A program made the translations under genes and the position numbers. The notes under the pieces were generated by a model, which was given only the letters and a program-made list of their open reading frames with translations, was not told where the DNA came from and made no database searches. 64,000 nt of DNA from Novosphingobium sp. (GTDB taxonomy: Bacteria > Pseudomonadota > Alphaproteobacteria > Sphingomonadales > Sphingomonadaceae). The DNA is taken from the NCBI RefSeq assembly GCF_030699305.1, contig NZ_JAUYNB010000021.1:124001-188000 (forward strand). Direction: 5' to 3'. Shown piece by piece: positions 9,112-17,366 of this stretch. Position 1 is the first letter of the stretch, and the number at the start of each line of letters is the position of its first letter.

Positions 9112-9630
9112 ATGAATTTTCAATCAGTTCTGTTGTCGGCCCTGGCGCTGGCAGCGGCAACGGGGGCGCAGGCTGCACCGGCCAGGATTGCCGATGGCAA
9201 GCTGTTCAAGGTTGTGACCGAGACGGACCTGCAGCAACTGGTTCTCGCCGAAGGGCACACCGTGGACGAACTGCATCCGTTTGAGGCGCCCAGCGTGCGC
9301 GGCAAGACGGCGGACGGGTTGTTCTTCGTGCTGATCGGTACGGCGTGCGACGTCGGCAAGATCAAGGGTTGTCAGGGCACGATGATGCAGGTCCGCTATG
9401 ACCAGGACGAGACGGTCACGATGGACGGCGTCAACAAGGCCAACATTGAAGAAGCCGCAGTCGGCACCTGGTGGGACAAGGAAGACAAGACGGTCGGGTT
9501 TACCCGCTATGTCGTGATGGATGACGGGGTAACCTGGCTCAACCTGCGGCAGAACTTGCGGGTTCTGCTGGACGTTCAGGTATCCGCCCTGAAGTATGTG
9601 TTTCCGGAAACCGACAAGGCGGCTGAATAA
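9112..9630 (+). CDS. Exported YbjN-like protein
   Basis: 172-residue predicted periplasmic protein. The first 21 residues form a signal peptide (SVLLSALALAAATGAQA, cleavage before APARI). The rest looks like a YbjN/DUF1790 domain: FKVVTETDLQQLVLAEGHTV, then FVLIGTACDVGKIKGCQGTM with two cysteines that could pair, and VGFTRYVVMDDGVTWLNLRQ near the end, typical of exported YbjN proteins in Alphaproteobacteria. Function in this group is unknown. ATG 9112 is chosen because it directly precedes the signal peptide; an upstream GTG at 9079 would add 11 uncharacteristic residues. It appears to stand alone between the decarboxylase and a serine hydrolase. Confidence 0.72.
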   Translation: MNFQSVLLSALALAAATGAQAAPARIADGKLFKVVTETDLQQLVLAEGHTVDELHPFEAPSVRGKTADGLFFVLIGTACDVGKIKGCQGTMMQVRYDQDETVTMDGVNKANIEEAAVGTWWDKEDKTVGFTRYVVMDDGVTWLNLRQNLRVLLDVQVSALKYVFPETDKAAE

Positions 9631-9729
9631 TTGCAATGACCGCCCACTTGCGCGCCGGCGATGCAGGGCGTGCAAGTGGGCGTGTCGAACAGAGGGCCGG
9701 TCCACGGCCCCGGCGGAGCGAGGATTGCC

Positions 9730-10980
9730 ATGACTGAACAGCGCGCCGTGCTGGATGCCCACACCAGCGATCCTGCCGTGATGGGCTGGATGCAGGGCTT
9801 TCCGCCCGCACCGGACAAGCATATTCTGGCGGCGAGCGCCGGGCACATGCGGTTTCCGACCCATCGGTTCGCGTTTTCCCGGATGCGCGAATTCCTGCCG
9901 ACCGCGCGGGTGGCGCGGGGGCATGGGGCGATCCGGGAATTTCCGGTCGCGCTGCGCGATGATCTGGATGACCTGACCTTCACCGCGCTGGATGACGGGC
10001 GTGAAATGACCTGGGCGCAGTCGTTGCCCACCAACTTCACAGACGCGATCCTGGTGCTGCACCGCGGGACCATCGTTTATGAGCGCTATTTTGGCGTAAC
10101 CCGGCGCGCTACCCCGCATATCGTCTTTTCGGTGACCAAAAGCTTCGTGGGCACGCTGGCCGAAATGCTGGTCCACGAAGGGCGGCTCGATCCCGCCACG
10201 CCAGTGGGCGACCTGTTGCCTGAACTGCGGTCCAGCGGATTTGCCGATGCCACGCTGCGGCAAGTGCTGGACATGACGACCGCGCTCGATTTCTCTGAGG
10301 ACTATACCGACGCCAGTTCCGGGATCGGTGCGTTCAGTCTGGCGCTGGGGTTGACCCCGCGTCCGGCCGGATACGCCGGACCAACCAATGTCTATGATTT
10401 CCTGCCAACCATCGGCAAGGCGGGCGAGCACGGCGAACGGTTCACCTATCGCACCTGCAACACCGAAGTGCTCGGCTGGATTGTCGCGCGGACAGAAGGC
10501 AAGCGGCTGGACAAGGTTCTGGCGGAACGGATCTGGCAACCGCTGGGGATGGAACAGGATGCCGATTTCCTGATCGATTCAACCGGCATGCCGTTCGCAG
10601 GCGGCGGGCTGAACCCGGTGCTTCACGATCTGGCCCGGTTTGGCGAAACGATGCGCTGCGATGGGGTGGGGCATGGCGGCGCGGTAATCCCGCTGGCGGC
10701 CATCGAATCGATTCGCGCCGGGGCGGATCGCGCGGCATTTGCCAAGGCCGGATACGGTTACCTGCCGGACTGTTCCTATCGCAGCCAGTGGTGGACGATG
10801 CCGGGCAATCACGGCACCTATGCCGCGCGGGGGATCCACGGGCAGGGGATCTATATCGACCCTGTGGCCGAAATGGTGATCGTCCGGTTCGGATCGCACC
10901 CGATTGCCGCCAGTTCCGGCAATGATCCGGTGTCCTTGCCGGCCTATCGGGCCGTGGCTGAACGGCTGATGCAAAGGTAG
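9730..10980 (+). CDS. Beta-lactamase-fold serine hydrolase (NylB/EstB-like)
   Basis: 416-residue serine hydrolase of the class C beta-lactamase/penicillin-binding fold. The nucleophile motif is SVTK (Ser134 and Lys137). A tyrosine region FTYRTCNTEVLGWIV follows about 110 residues later, and HGQGIYIDP near the C-terminus takes the place of the third conserved motif. This arrangement fits 6-aminohexanoate-dimer hydrolases and EstB-type esterases better than true beta-lactamases. No signal peptide is seen, so it is probably cytoplasmic. ATG 9730, preceded by GGAGCGAGG, is preferred over ATG 9661. The natural substrate is unknown. Nothing ties it to the flanking polyamine genes beyond position. 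Confidence 0.8.
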   Translation: MTEQRAVLDAHTSDPAVMGWMQGFPPAPDKHILAASAGHMRFPTHRFAFSRMREFLPTARVARGHGAIREFPVALRDDLDDLTFTALDDGREMTWAQSLPTNFTDAILVLHRGTIVYERYFGVTRRATPHIVFSVTKSFVGTLAEMLVHEGRLDPATPVGDLLPELRSSGFADATLRQVLDMTTALDFSEDYTDASSGIGAFSLALGLTPRPAGYAGPTNVYDFLPTIGKAGEHGERFTYRTCNTEVLGWIVARTEGKRLDKVLAERIWQPLGMEQDADFLIDSTGMPFAGGGLNPVLHDLARFGETMRCDGVGHGGAVIPLAAIESIRAGADRAAFAKAGYGYLPDCSYRSQWWTMPGNHGTYAARGIHGQGIYIDPVAEMVIVRFGSHPIAASSGNDPVSLPAYRAVAERLMQR

Positions 10981-11022
10981 GTTTCTGCCGGAAAAATCGT
11001 GCAACCTGGCAAGCGTTTTCAC

Positions 11023-11050
11023 TTGCAGTTCACCTCCGCTGTTTTATAGG
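11023..11050 (+). promoter_or_regulatory. Possible promoter before the ornithine decarboxylase-type gene
   Basis: TTGCAG and TATAGG separated by 16 bases, read rightward. The match is moderate. The predicted start of transcription (about 11057) would coincide with a hairpin, which weakens it. Confidence 0.3.
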
Positions 11051-11058
11051 AACCCTCC

Positions 11059-11099
11059 GCTGCCCCATGGGGACTTCCAAACCGCAAGGCAGCTTTTTT
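11059..11099 (+). terminator. Terminator-like hairpin in the leader of the decarboxylase gene
   Basis: GCTGCC (11059-11064) pairs with GGCAGC (11088-11093) and is followed at once by six T residues. A nested CCCCATGGGG offers an alternative fold. It lies 29 bases before the chosen start codon. It may end transcription from the upstream hydrolase gene or act as an attenuator for the decarboxylase. Confidence 0.5.
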
Positions 11100-11127
11100 G
11101 AAACTATCCGTTTGGGGGTCCCTTGAG

Positions 11128-12336
11128 TTGCACATTTATCCTGACGCACCGGCTGTAGTTCGCGCACTCGCGCCTGACGAACCCGTTATCCTGAACCGCC
11201 CGCATGCTGCGGCGCGCGCTGCCCGTTTCTTCGTGGAGAAGTTTCCGGGCAAGTCGCTCTATGCGGTAAAGGCCAACCCCTCACCAGAACTGCTGAAGGT
11301 GCTGTGGGCATCGGGCGTGACGCACTACGACGTCGCCTCGATCGCCGAAGTGCGGCTGGTCCGCGCGACCCTGCCCGATGCAACGCTGTGCTTCATGCAC
11401 CCGGTCAAGACCCGTGCCGCAATCGCAGAGGCTTACGGCGTCCACGGCGTGCGCACGTTCAGCCTGGACGCGCACGAGGAACTGGAAAAGATCGTCGCCG
11501 CAACCACCAGCGACGCTGGCGAAGCTGCGGCCGACCTGTCGCTGTGCGTGCGGCTGCGGGTGTCGTCGGACTATTCCGAGCTGAGCCTGGCGTCCAAGTT
11601 CGGCGTTGACCTGGTCGATGCCGCACCGCTGCTGCAGGCAACCCGCCAGGTGGCGGACGCGCTGGGGATCTGCTTCCATGTCGGTTCGCAGGCGATGACC
11701 CCGTTTGCCTATGTGCAGGCGCTGGAACGCGTTCGTGCGGCGATTGTCGATGCGGCTGTCACGGTTGATATCGTCGATGTCGGCGGCGGCTTTCCGTCGA
11801 TCTATCCGGGCATGGAGCCACCGCCGCTGGAAGATTTCTTCGGCGCGATCCACCGCGCGGCGGAATCGCTGCCGGTTTCCTATTCGTCGGAACTGTGGTG
11901 CGAACCGGGCCGGGCGCTGTGCGCGGAATACAACTCGATGATCGTGCGCGTTGAAAAGCGCCGCGGGAAAGAACTGTATATCAACGACGGTGCCTATGGC
12001 GCGCTGTACGATGCGGCGCATGTCGGCTGGCGGTTTCCGGTGCGCAGCCTGGCCGATGATGCCGAAGGCGCACAGGAAGAAGACTTCGCGTTCTATGGCC
12101 CGACCTGCGACGACGCCGACTACATGGAAGGCCCGTTCACGCTGCCCGCCGGGATCAAGGCCGGTGACTATATCGAGGTCGGGATGCTGGGCGCCTATGG
12201 CGCGGCAATGAAGACCGCGTTCAACGGGTTCGGTCAGGCCGAAGCGATCGAAACGACCGATGAGCCGATGGCCAGCCAGTATCTGGGTGACCGCCGCGAT
12301 CCGCGCCACAGCGACAACGTGGTGTCGCTGCGCTGA
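11128..12336 (+). CDS. Type III PLP-dependent ornithine/lysine decarboxylase
   Basis: 402-residue decarboxylase of the eukaryotic-like alanine racemase fold, expected to turn ornithine into putrescine (possibly lysine into cadaverine). Visible landmarks are the PLP lysine in KSLYAVKANPSPELLKVLW, FHVGSQAM, the glycine-rich VDVGGGFPSIYPG, WCEPGRALCAEY, and FYGPTCDDADYMEGPF, whose Cys and Asp are catalytic at the dimer interface. Homologues begin MHxYP, so I chose TTG 11128, preceded by GGGGG at a nine-base distance; TTG 11098 would add ten residues and lies in the terminator T-run. Together with the two carboxyspermidine enzymes nearby it would supply the complete ornithine-to-spermidine path. 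A bidirectional terminator follows. Confidence 0.87.
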   Translation: MHIYPDAPAVVRALAPDEPVILNRPHAAARAARFFVEKFPGKSLYAVKANPSPELLKVLWASGVTHYDVASIAEVRLVRATLPDATLCFMHPVKTRAAIAEAYGVHGVRTFSLDAHEELEKIVAATTSDAGEAAADLSLCVRLRVSSDYSELSLASKFGVDLVDAAPLLQATRQVADALGICFHVGSQAMTPFAYVQALERVRAAIVDAAVTVDIVDVGGGFPSIYPGMEPPPLEDFFGAIHRAAESLPVSYSSELWCEPGRALCAEYNSMIVRVEKRRGKELYINDGAYGALYDAAHVGWRFPVRSLADDAEGAQEEDFAFYGPTCDDADYMEGPFTLPAGIKAGDYIEVGMLGAYGAAMKTAFNGFGQAEAIETTDEPMASQYLGDRRDPRHSDNVVSLR

Positions 12337-12360
12337 TCGGGCGCTGACTGCCAACACAAA

Positions 12361-12398
12361 GGGCCGGGAACCTCGATCAGGTTCCCGGCCCTTATTTT
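12361..12398. terminator. Bidirectional Rho-independent terminator
   Basis: Perfect 12-bp stem GGGCCGGGAACC/GGTTCCCGGCCC with a seven-base loop, then TTATTTT rightward and AAA-complement Ts leftward. It separates the decarboxylase gene from the convergent hemA. Confidence 0.9.
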
Positions 12399-12425
12399 GT
12401 CTGTCGAAGGGTGGTGGGGTTACCG

Positions 12426-13640
12426 TCAGGCGGCGAGCCGCAGGTCCAGTCGGTCCCAGATTTCGATCAGCGCCTTGGTCAGCGTTTCCATCATCGCCGC
12501 TGTATGCGCCGGACCGGGCGTAAAGCGCAGGCGCTCCGTCCCGCGCGGCACGGTGGGGTAATTGATCGGCTGCACATAGACGCCGTATTCGGCCAGCAGG
12601 ATATCGCTGATCTTCTTGGCCTTGACCGGATCGCCCACCATCAGCGGGACGATATGCGTGGTCGAATCCATCACCGGCAGGCCGGCATCCCGGAACAACT
12701 GCTTGAGCATGGCGGCTGCGGCCTGCTGGCCTTCGCGCTCAACCGATGAACTCTTGAGATGGCGGACGCTGGCGAGCACCCCGGCCACCAGCACCGGTGA
12801 CAGCGAGGTGGTGAAGATGAAGCCGGGGGCATAGCTGCGGATCACGTCGATGATCTTGGAATCGGCCGCGATATACCCGCCCATCACGCCGAATGCCTTG
12901 CCCAGCGTGCCTTCGATGATGGTGATCCGGCTGGCGGCTTCATCCCGATCGGTAATGCCGCCGCCGCGCGGGCCATACATGCCGACAGCGTGAACTTCGT
13001 CGATATAGGTCAGCGCGTTATACTTGTCGGCCAGATCACAGATCGCATGGATTGGGGCGACGTCGCCCTCCATCGAATAGACCGATTCGAAGGCGATCAG
13101 CTTGGGCAGATCAGGGTCTTCGGCGGCCAGCAGCTCTTCCAGATGCGCAAGGTCATTGTGGCGCCAGACGCGCTTTTCAGCGCCGGAATTGCGGATGCCC
13201 GCGATCATGCTGGCGTGGTTGAGCTCGTCCGAAAAGATCACGCAGCCCGGCAGGACTTTCGCCAGCGTGGACAGCGTGGCATCGTTGGACACATAGCCCG
13301 ACGTGAACAGCAGTGCGCCTTCCTTGTCGTGCAGGTCGGCCAGTTCGCCTTCCAGATCGACATGGTAATGGGTGTTGCCGCCAATGTTCCGGGTGCCGCC
13401 AGAGCCAGCGCCGACATCGTGCAGCGCCTCTTCCATCGCCGCGATCACTTTGGGATGCTGGCCCATGGCGAGGTAATCGTTGGAGCACCACACGGTGATG
13501 TCCTTCGGCCCGTTGTGACCGGCAAAGCACCGCGCGTTGGGATACGCGCCCTTGTTGCGCAGGATATCGATAAACACACGATAGCGGCCTTCCGAATGCA
13601 GCCGCTCGATCGCCTGGTCGAAAATCTGATCGTAGTTCAC
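12426..13640 (-). CDS. hemA: 5-aminolevulinate synthase
   Basis: Condenses glycine and succinyl-CoA to 5-aminolevulinate, the first step of haem, and where present bacteriochlorophyll, synthesis by the C4 route of Alphaproteobacteria. The 404-residue alpha-oxoamine synthase has [50 protein letters not shown] and the PLP lysine in [19 protein letters not shown]. The closing FTPGPAHT segment is typical of ALA synthase rather than of KBL or BioF. Length is normal. It appears monocistronic: 91 bases separate it from the MBL-fold gene upstream, and a shared terminator lies downstream. The succinyl-CoA it uses is also the product of the propionate operon in this window. Confidence 0.97.
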   Translation of the reverse strand: MNYDQIFDQAIERLHSEGRYRVFIDILRNKGAYPNARCFAGHNGPKDITVWCSNDYLAMGQHPKVIAAMEEALHDVGAGSGGTRNIGGNTHYHVDLEGELADLHDKEGALLFTSGYVSNDATLSTLAKVLPGCVIFSDELNHASMIAGIRNSGAEKRVWRHNDLAHLEELLAAEDPDLPKLIAFESVYSMEGDVAPIHAICDLADKYNALTYIDEVHAVGMYGPRGGGITDRDEAASRITIIEGTLGKAFGVMGGYIAADSKIIDVIRSYAPGFIFTTSLSPVLVAGVLASVRHLKSSSVEREGQQAAAAMLKQLFRDAGLPVMDSTTHIVPLMVGDPVKAKKISDILLAEYGVYVQPINYPTVPRGTERLRFTPGPAHTAAMMETLTKALIEIWDRLDLRLAA

Positions 13641-13731
13641 TTGGCGTTTGACCTCCGCGCCGGGCGGCGATTGCCGTCGTCCTGGCCGATGCGCGCGGCC
13701 TTACGCGAACTCCGGCAGTTATACCAGTCGG

Positions 13732-14691
13732 TTAATTGTCCGGCTCGGCGGTGAACCCCCGTTTTGCCGCAGCGGTCCAGCTTTTTCCTGCTTTGACCGG
13801 TTTGTGGGCTTCGTCCGGATCGGCTGCGACCGCTCCGGTGATTTCGTGTCCGGGCACGATGTTCAGGTCGGGCGCCTGCGCTTTCAGGGCGGCAATGGTG
13901 CGCAGCCAGGCATAGACCTGCGTGCGGTCTTCCTTGATGATGTAGCTGCCAACCAGCCGTGACCGGGCGCGCAGTTCTTTCCAGCTGACATCGAACGTGG
14001 CGATATCGCCAGCGAACAGGAACTCTGTGCCGCCGGCCAGCCGCACAAAGATCATTTGCGAGCCGGGTGTGTGGCTGGCCGCCGGAATGACCACTACGCC
14101 CGGGGCAATGGCCTGCGGCGCGGAGCCGGTGATCCGGGCGCGCGGGGTGAACCCGCTCGGCCAGGCCAGTTTTCCTGCGAGCGCGGCGGCTGGCAACTGG
14201 TCATGGTTGAACCGGGCGGCCTGCATGGCCGGTCCGCCCAGCCGCAAGGCGGCGCCCATGTGGTCAGGATGTTCGTGCGTGAACAGGATCAGCCCGGCGG
14301 ATTGCAGGGCCTGATCAATCCGGGCCTGGGCACCGGGATAACGGTTTTCGATGCCCATGGCCGCCGCGTCGATTGCGTGGACACCCGAATCGATGAGAAT
14401 GGGCTTGCCGCCAGCCACCGGCAGTCGAAACGCCGTGATGACCACCGGATGCCGTTTCAGCCCGTGCCCCGCCGCCATCAGGCCGCGCGGGAGCAGGCGC
14501 AGCGCCGATGGTTCGTACTCCACGGCCGAAGGCGCAGTGCCCGGCATGCTGGCCGCCAATTCGCGCAGTTGCGCAATCGACAGCGGCTTGGCCGGTTCCG
14601 TGCCGGGCCGATTGTCGATCAACAGCCAGTAAAACGGGATGCCCACCACCAAGAACATTGTCAGTAAAAACAGATTGAGCCGCCGTGCCAT
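13732..14691 (-). CDS. Membrane-anchored metallo-beta-lactamase-fold hydrolase
   Basis: 319-residue MBL-fold protein with an N-terminal membrane anchor (residues about 5-25, LFLLTMFLVVGIPFYWLLI), so the catalytic domain probably faces the periplasm. The metal motif HEHPDHMG (HxHxDH) is around residue 138. Further ligands are likely in VVIPAASHTPGSQ, FLFAGDIATFD and VPGHEI. Such domains hydrolyse lactones, thioesters or phosphoesters, and the substrate here is unknown. It is three bases downstream of murI's stop codon and probably co-transcribed with it. A lactonase role is possible but not shown. Confidence 0.85.
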   Translation of the reverse strand: MARRLNLFLLTMFLVVGIPFYWLLIDNRPGTEPAKPLSIAQLRELAASMPGTAPSAVEYEPSALRLLPRGLMAAGHGLKRHPVVITAFRLPVAGGKPILIDSGVHAIDAAAMGIENRYPGAQARIDQALQSAGLILFTHEHPDHMGAALRLGGPAMQAARFNHDQLPAAALAGKLAWPSGFTPRARITGSAPQAIAPGVVVIPAASHTPGSQMIFVRLAGGTEFLFAGDIATFDVSWKELRARSRLVGSYIIKEDRTQVYAWLRTIAALKAQAPDLNIVPGHEITGAVAADPDEAHKPVKAGKSWTAAAKRGFTAEPDN

Positions 14692-14694
14692 CGT

Positions 14695-15489
14695 TTACAG
14701 AATCCCGGTTTCAAGCAGGCCGTGACGCTGGAGCGCCGGAGCCAGTTGCGCAAGCTCTGCCCCATCGCGGGTGAACAGTGCAAGGTCCGGTTTGCGGCGT
14801 TGCATGGGTTGCCCACCGGTCAGCGCGGCGATCCGCCGCGCAATCCCTGCCGCGCCATGCACGAACCGCACGCCCGGTCCGAACGCAGCGGCCAGTTCCG
14901 GTTCGACCAGCGGAAAGTGCGTGCAGGCCAGCACGACCGTATCGATGCGCTCGCCGCCGGGTTGGTCGCGCAAGGCTGCGGCGGCCCGCGTGAATACCGC
15001 CGGATCAACTTCCGCGCCGCGCAGTTTGGCTTCAGCCGCTGCGACCAGTTCGGGTGCGGCAGCGCGCAGCAAATGCTTGTCGCCCGCGAATTCAGCCTCC
15101 AGCCGGTCGACATAGTGCTGCCGGATCGTCGCGGCCGTGCCGAGCAGTCCGATAAAGCCGCTGCGCGTCAACCCCGCGGCGGGCTTGATCGCGGGCACGG
15201 TGCCGACAACCGGCACGGCCAGCACATCGCGGACCATGCCCAGCGCGATCGTGGAAGCGGTGTTGCAGGCGATGCAGACCAGCCGGGGGCGAAACCGCTC
15301 TGTCATCCGGCCCAGCAGGCCCGCCACCCGCGCGGCGATCTCCGCCTCGGTCTTGGTGCCGTACGGCAGCCCGGCGTTATCGGCGGCATAGATTACCGGC
15401 GCAGCGGGCACCACTGCGCGCACTTGTGCCAGCACCGACAGCCCGCCGACGCCCGAATCAAACAATAACAGCGGCGCATCCGCATCCAT
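14695..15489 (-). CDS. murI: Glutamate racemase
   Basis: Provides D-glutamate for peptidoglycan. The 264-residue protein has both catalytic cysteines in the right context, VCIACNTASTIALG and VVLACTHFPLVEPEL, and starts with the family-typical LLLFDSGVGGLSVL. The open frame extends about 400 bases further upstream to 15891, but that part would run antisense through plsY and looks like translated noise. ATG 15489, directly before the conserved start, gives the normal length. It is divergent from plsY, with 82 bases between them, and co-directional with the MBL-fold gene that follows after three bases. Confidence 0.95.
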   Translation of the reverse strand: MDADAPLLLFDSGVGGLSVLAQVRAVVPAAPVIYAADNAGLPYGTKTEAEIAARVAGLLGRMTERFRPRLVCIACNTASTIALGMVRDVLAVPVVGTVPAIKPAAGLTRSGFIGLLGTAATIRQHYVDRLEAEFAGDKHLLRAAAPELVAAAEAKLRGAEVDPAVFTRAAAALRDQPGGERIDTVVLACTHFPLVEPELAAAFGPGVRFVHGAAGIARRIAALTGGQPMQRRKPDLALFTRDGAELAQLAPALQRHGLLETGIL

Positions 15490-15571
15490 AACCGGTGCAA
15501 TCCCCAATCCCGGACTTGCCGGTGCGCCCGCCTTGTAGCTACCAAGGGCGGGGTAAGGGAAGGGGACGACA

Positions 15572-16153
15572 ATGGATGGTTTCGCGGCACTTGCTCTGGG
15601 GTACCTGCTGGGATCGGTGCCGTTCGGGCTGATCCTGACCGCGGCGTTCGGCGCCGGGGATCTGCGCAGCATCGGATCTGGCAACATCGGGGCGACCAAC
15701 GTGCTGCGCACCGGGAACAAGGGGCTGGCGGCGGCCACCTTGCTGCTCGATCTGGCCAAGGGGCTGCTCGCCGTCTGGCTGGCGTGGCGCTGGTTTCCGG
15801 AATTTCCCGGCATGGCGGCGCTGGGGGCGGTGCTGGGCCACTGCTTTCCGGTCTGGCTGAAGTTCAAGGGCGGGAAGGGCGTGGCGACCACGATGGGCGT
15901 GTCGCTTGGCCTCGCCTGGCCGCTGGGGCTGGTCTATGCGCTGACCTGGCTGGGCATGCTGGCGATCACCCGGATTTCATCGCTGGCGGGAATGACTGCG
16001 GCGGTCGCCGTTCCGGTCGCTGCGTGGATCATGGGGCGGACTGAACTGGTGCCGGTGCTGGGGGCAATCGCGGTGCTGGTGCTGATCCTGCACCGCGCAA
16101 ACATTGCCCGGCTGCGCGCCGGGACCGAGCCCAGGCTGGGGGCCAAGGGCTGA
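15572..16153 (+). CDS. plsY: Glycerol-3-phosphate acyltransferase PlsY
   Basis: Transfers acyl groups from acyl-phosphate to glycerol-3-phosphate, the first acylation of phospholipid synthesis. The 193-residue membrane protein has the three conserved motifs: [13 protein letters not shown] (about 36-48), [17 protein letters not shown] (about 90-106) and [16 protein letters not shown] near the end, between five hydrophobic segments. A purine-rich AAGGGAAGGGG precedes the ATG. The stop overlaps the dprA start (TGATG), so the two are translationally coupled. Divergent from murI. Confidence 0.96.
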   Translation: MDGFAALALGYLLGSVPFGLILTAAFGAGDLRSIGSGNIGATNVLRTGNKGLAAATLLLDLAKGLLAVWLAWRWFPEFPGMAALGAVLGHCFPVWLKFKGGKGVATTMGVSLGLAWPLGLVYALTWLGMLAITRISSLAGMTAAVAVPVAAWIMGRTELVPVLGAIAVLVLILHRANIARLRAGTEPRLGAKG

Positions 16154-17262
16154 TGGAACCGGCTGGGGCAGCGCTTTCGCAGGATGAGGCATTTGCCCGC
16201 ATTCGGTTGCTGCGCTCACCCAATATCGGCCCGATCAGTTATCGCCAGCTGCTCAGCCGGTTTGGCACGGCCCGGGCCGCGCTCGATGCCTTGCCCGATC
16301 TCGCGGCGCGTGGCGGCAAGGGTTACCGGGTCGCGGCGGAAGACCGGATTTCGGCCGAAGTCGCCGCGCTGCGCAGTGCGCGCGGCCGTTATGTCTTTCA
16401 CGATTCGCCCGATTATCCCGCGCTGTTGGTCGCGATTGACAGCGCCCCGCCGATCCTGATGGTGCGGGGGCAACTGGCGCTGGCGGCGCGGCCGACGGTT
16501 GCAATCGTGGGCGCGCGCAATGCCTCGGCGGCGGCGGTCAAGCTGGCCAGGATGTTTGCGGGGGAACTGGCCGAGGCGGGCTTTGCGGTGGTGTCCGGGT
16601 TGGCGCGCGGGATTGACGGCGCGGCGCATCAGGCCAGTCTGAGCGGCGGAACAATCGGCGTGATCGCCAGCGGGATCGACGTGACTTATCCGCCCGAACA
16701 CGCCGATTTGCAGGAAGCGGTCGCGAACGAAGGCCTGCTGGTGGCGGAACAGCCGCCAGGAACCGAACCGCTCGCCCGCCATTTCCCGTCCCGCAACCGG
16801 ATCATTGCCGGACTGGCGCTTGGCACGCTGGTCGTGGAAGCCGCGCCGAAATCCGGTTCGCTGATTACCGCCCGGCTGGCGGGAGAGTTCGGGCGGGAAG
16901 TGATGGCCATTCCCGGCTCGCCGCTCGACGCGCGGGCGCAGGGCTGCAACCAGTTGATCCGCGACGGCGCGGTGCTGGTCCAGGCGGCGGCGGACGTGAT
17001 CGAACTGCTGTCCGGCTTTGACGGCACACCGCGATCCACCTTTCGCGAACCGGCGGTGCAGGGCTGGGCGGACCTGCCGGATGAACCCGCAGACAGTCCG
17101 GCCGATGTCGGGGCGCTGTTGGGAATCGCGCCGGTCGCGGTGGACGAATTGATTCGCCAAAGCGGAGATAGCCCGGCCGCAGTCCAGCTGGCTTTGCTGG
17201 AACTGGAACTGGCCGGGCGGCTGGTTCGCCACGCTGGCGGGCGGGTTTCGCTCAGCGGTTGA
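16153..17262 (+). CDS. dprA: DNA processing protein DprA
   Basis: Loads RecA on incoming single-stranded DNA during natural transformation. The 369-residue protein has an N-terminal helical SAM-like part (LLRSPNIGPISYRQLLSRFG), the Rossmann-like DprA core (AIVGARNASAAAVKLARMFA, VVSGLARGIDGAAHQASL, GVIASGIDVTYPPEH, FPSRNRIIAGLALGTLVVEA, SGSLITARLA, AIPGSP) and a C-terminal winged-helix DML1-like domain (about 310-369). It overlaps plsY by one base, as in many Alphaproteobacteria. Its presence is compatible with competence but does not show it, since no com genes occur here. Confidence 0.95.
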   Translation: MEPAGAALSQDEAFARIRLLRSPNIGPISYRQLLSRFGTARAALDALPDLAARGGKGYRVAAEDRISAEVAALRSARGRYVFHDSPDYPALLVAIDSAPPILMVRGQLALAARPTVAIVGARNASAAAVKLARMFAGELAEAGFAVVSGLARGIDGAAHQASLSGGTIGVIASGIDVTYPPEHADLQEAVANEGLLVAEQPPGTEPLARHFPSRNRIIAGLALGTLVVEAAPKSGSLITARLAGEFGREVMAIPGSPLDARAQGCNQLIRDGAVLVQAAADVIELLSGFDGTPRSTFREPAVQGWADLPDEPADSPADVGALLGIAPVAVDELIRQSGDSPAAVQLALLELELAGRLVRHAGGRVSLSG

Positions 17263-17366
17263 CGGCAGTTTCGCGGCGGGTCGATGTAACACTGTAACCC
17301 GGTCATTTTCGGTTCATCGAACCGCGCGCACGGTTCAGCTTCGGATCGAGGGAATGGAGTGATCGA

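Noticed and set aside
15490..15891. N-terminal extension of glutamate racemase by 134 residues
   Set aside because: It would be antisense to plsY, is Ser/Pro/Arg-rich and non-conserved; Met at 15489 gives the normal protein.
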